Assembly: GCA_011620245.1 (NCBI GenBank)
Contig: WOZN01000188.1
Span: 1,603 to 8,184 of the forward strand
Source of the DNA: Acidovorax sp.
Lineage (GTDB): Bacteria; Pseudomonadota; Gammaproteobacteria; Burkholderiales; Burkholderiaceae_C
Reading direction: 5' to 3'
DNA length: 6,582 bases
Part shown: piece after piece, positions 5,515-6,582 of the stretch
How positions within the stretch are numbered: the stretch's first letter is position 1
Layout of the letters: every line of letters begins with the position of its first letter
Notes under the pieces: model-generated
Databases searched by the model: none
What the model saw: the letters and a program-made list of their open reading frames with translations, nothing else
What the model was told of the DNA's origin: nothing
Made by a program: the position numbers and the translations under genes

Positions 5515-6308
5515 GTGCTGCGACCCAATACCACTTCCATCACGAAGCGCGAACCCACATAGGCCAGCAGCAAAAGCCCGGCACCGGCATAAAGCATGCG
5601 CACGGCATTGCGCCCACGCCAGCCAAAGCGCGAGCGGCCCAGCAGCAGGGCAGCAAAGGTAATCCACGACAGCAGCGAGAAAATCGTCTTGTGGTCCCAG
5701 CGCACTGCATACCCGTAAAGCATTTCCCCAAACAGCCAGCCGACCAGCAGGGTGGCCGTCAACAGCACAAAGCCGGCGGTCACGAAGCGGAAGGTCAGCC
5801 GCTCCAGCGTGAGCAGCGGGATGCCGTTCTGCGGATCTTCGGCCTGGCGCATATGGCGCTCGGCGCGCGTCATGAGCCAGGCGTGCACCACCGCTGCGGC
5901 AAAAAGCCCATAACAGGCAATGCCCAGGGCGAGGTGCAACGGCAGCCAGGCCGAAGCGCCCACATGCAGGGGCTGGCCAGGAAACAGCAGGCTCAGCACG
6001 ATTGCCGCCGTGCCCAGCATCGCAAGCGTCCAGCGTGCCTGCAATTGGGGGAAAAGCTGGCGCTCGACGGCATACACGGTGAGCACCAGCCATGCGGTCA
6101 TCGACAGCGCGGGCGCGAAGCCGAAGCGGGGGGCGTCGCCCCACAGGCCCCGCACCAGCACGGCGGCGTGCAGCACCCACGCCAGCAGCAGCGCGTTGCG
6201 CGCTGCGGTGGCGCTCAGGCGCGAGGACGCAGCCGCCGGCACGGCATACGCGGCAGCGGCCGCCAGGGCCAATAGCCAGCCGACAGGGGAAGCACTGGGT
6301 AAAATCAT
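5511..6308 (-). CDS. ypjD: CcsA/YpjD-like cytochrome c biogenesis (HemX-type) inner-membrane protein
   Basis: This 265-residue protein has about eight hydrophobic segments (roughly 9-27, 38-56, 66-82, 94-110, 121-146, 173-193, 206-224, 236-258) and belongs to the cytochrome c assembly / HemX superfamily of haem-handling membrane proteins. Candidate haem-ligand histidines are H47, H125 and H206, the last in RWDHKTIFSLLSW (203-215). That segment corresponds to the tryptophan-rich WWD motif of true CcsA/CcmC/CcmF, but only the WD core remains. This and the short length fit the YpjD branch better than the System II synthetase subunit CcsA. Location supports this: in E. coli ypjD also lies next to ffh in divergent orientation. 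No resB/ccsB partner is in the window. The stop codon overlaps the next gene's start (ATGA). It is the first gene of the minus-strand cluster. Many databases would call it ccsA; its exact role is unsettled. Confidence 0.88.
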   Translation of the reverse strand: MILPSASPVGWLLALAAAAAYAVPAAASSRLSATAARNALLLAWVLHAAVLVRGLWGDAPRFGFAPALSMTAWLVLTVYAVERQLFPQLQARWTLAMLGTAAIVLSLLFPGQPLHVGASAWLPLHLALGIACYGLFAAAVVHAWLMTRAERHMRQAEDPQNGIPLLTLERLTFRFVTAGFVLLTATLLVGWLFGEMLYGYAVRWDHKTIFSLLSWITFAALLLGRSRFGWRGRNAVRMLYAGAGLLLLAYVGSRFVMEVVLGRST

Positions 6309-6394
6309 GGATCACAGTTTAGCCTTTCACCCACCGCCAGTGCCTTGGCGGGCCCGCACGCCGCCGGCGCCAGTGGGCAGTACCGGAACACCCT
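6309..6394. promoter_or_regulatory. Divergent intergenic region between ypjD/ccsA-like gene and ffh
   Basis: The 86-bp spacer must carry the 5' signals for two diverging genes, ffh and the first gene of the minus-strand cluster. It is very GC-rich and I cannot recognise a good -35/-10 pair on either strand. It contains a perfect 6-bp stem with a 6-base loop (CCGCCA-GTGCCT-TGGCGG, 6334-6351) and a repeated CGCCAGTG at 6335-6342 and 6368-6375. The function of both is unknown. Confidence 0.5.
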
Positions 6395-6582
6395 ATGGCC
6401 TCCGCCCTTACCGACAAACTCACGCGTCTCGTCAAGGAAATGCGTGGCCAGGCCCGCATCACCGAATCCAACGTCACGGACATGCTGCGCGAGGTGCGCA
6501 TGGCCCTGCTTGAAGCCGACGTGGCCCTGCCCGTGGTGCGCGACTTCATTGCCCGCGTCAAGGAAAAGGCGCTGGGCCAGGA
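6395..6582 (+). CDS. ffh: Signal recognition particle GTPase Ffh, N-terminal 62 codons (3' end cut by window)
   Basis: Ffh is the SRP54 homologue that, with 4.5S RNA, binds signal sequences of nascent membrane proteins and delivers ribosomes to FtsY and SecYEG. Only the start of the four-helix N domain is in the window. Residues 21-42 (RITESNVTDMLREVRM, ALLEAD) and 43-60 (VALPVVRDFIARVKEKAL) include the ALLEADVALPVV motif, which is nearly invariant in Ffh and distinguishes it from FtsY. The GTPase G domain and the methionine-rich M domain lie beyond the edge. The start ATG at 6395 gives the normal family N-terminus (MASALTDKLTRLV), and the frame upstream reaches a stop at 6320-6322 without another ATG. 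A weak GGA seven bases upstream is the only ribosome binding signal. Confidence 0.95.
   Translation, partial: MASALTDKLTRLVKEMRGQARITESNVTDMLREVRMALLEADVALPVVRDFIARVKEKALGQ

Noticed and set aside
4395..6275. A 626-codon plus-strand open frame opposite pilS and the CcsA-like gene
   Set aside because: Its translation is rich in Gln, His, Arg and Gly with no recognisable domain. It lies wholly antisense to three well-supported genes and is explained by their high-GC codon bias.
5287..6315. A 342-codon minus-strand frame that contains the small Cys/His protein as its C-terminus
   Set aside because: The upstream 267 codons are an Arg/Ala-rich shadow of the CcsA-like gene in another frame. The true start is the ATG at 5514, with its ATGA overlap and membrane helix.
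6309..6330. TAAACT on the minus strand as a -10 box for the CcsA-like gene
   Set aside because: No acceptable -35 hexamer lies 16-18 bp upstream, and the implied start site would sit almost on the ATG.

Overview
The window looks like chromosomal DNA of a betaproteobacterium, most likely a member of the Comamonadaceae (Acidovorax/Comamonas-like, order Burkholderiales). This rests on the high GC content, the protein sequences, and the gene order ffh / cytochrome c assembly protein / small PP0621-type protein / pilS / pilR / ampD / nrdA. It holds seven protein genes. Six run on the minus strand; ffh runs divergently on the plus strand at the right edge. The genes at both ends are cut by the window. 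I see no rRNA, tRNA, CRISPR array, insertion sequence or prophage.

Reading right to left, in the direction of transcription, a tight minus-strand cluster starts at 6308. It contains a CcsA/YpjD-like multi-pass membrane protein, a 75-residue membrane-anchored protein with a Cys/His cluster, the type IV pilus sensor kinase PilS, its sigma-54-dependent response regulator PilR, and the peptidoglycan-recycling amidase AmpD. Junctions are an ATGA overlap, a 4-nt gap, a 15-nt gap and a TGACATG junction. The five genes could therefore share a transcript, although only pilS and pilR have an obvious functional link. An 86-bp spacer separates this cluster from ffh, which encodes the signal recognition particle GTPase.

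After ampD comes a 370-bp intergenic region, then nrdA, the class Ia ribonucleotide reductase large subunit, whose first 364 codons are present. The nrdA promoter is the best regulatory signal here. A TTGAAC-N17-TATAGC sigma-70 promoter is bracketed by two NrdR-box-like palindromes 32 bp apart, one over the -10 and one just upstream of the -35. The encoded protein carries a full N-terminal ATP-cone followed by a second ATP-cone-like segment. This matches the duplicated allosteric arrangement known from Pseudomonas aeruginosa NrdA. Deoxynucleotide synthesis would then be controlled both by the NrdR repressor and by dATP feedback on the enzyme.

The window is mostly core genome, and I did not find a clearly new system. 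The points worth a second look are the NrdR promoter architecture, the duplicated ATP-cone, a divergent ATP-binding G1 motif in PilS, the small Cys/His membrane protein fixed between the CcsA-like gene and pilS, and an unexplained long-range inverted repeat upstream of nrdA.
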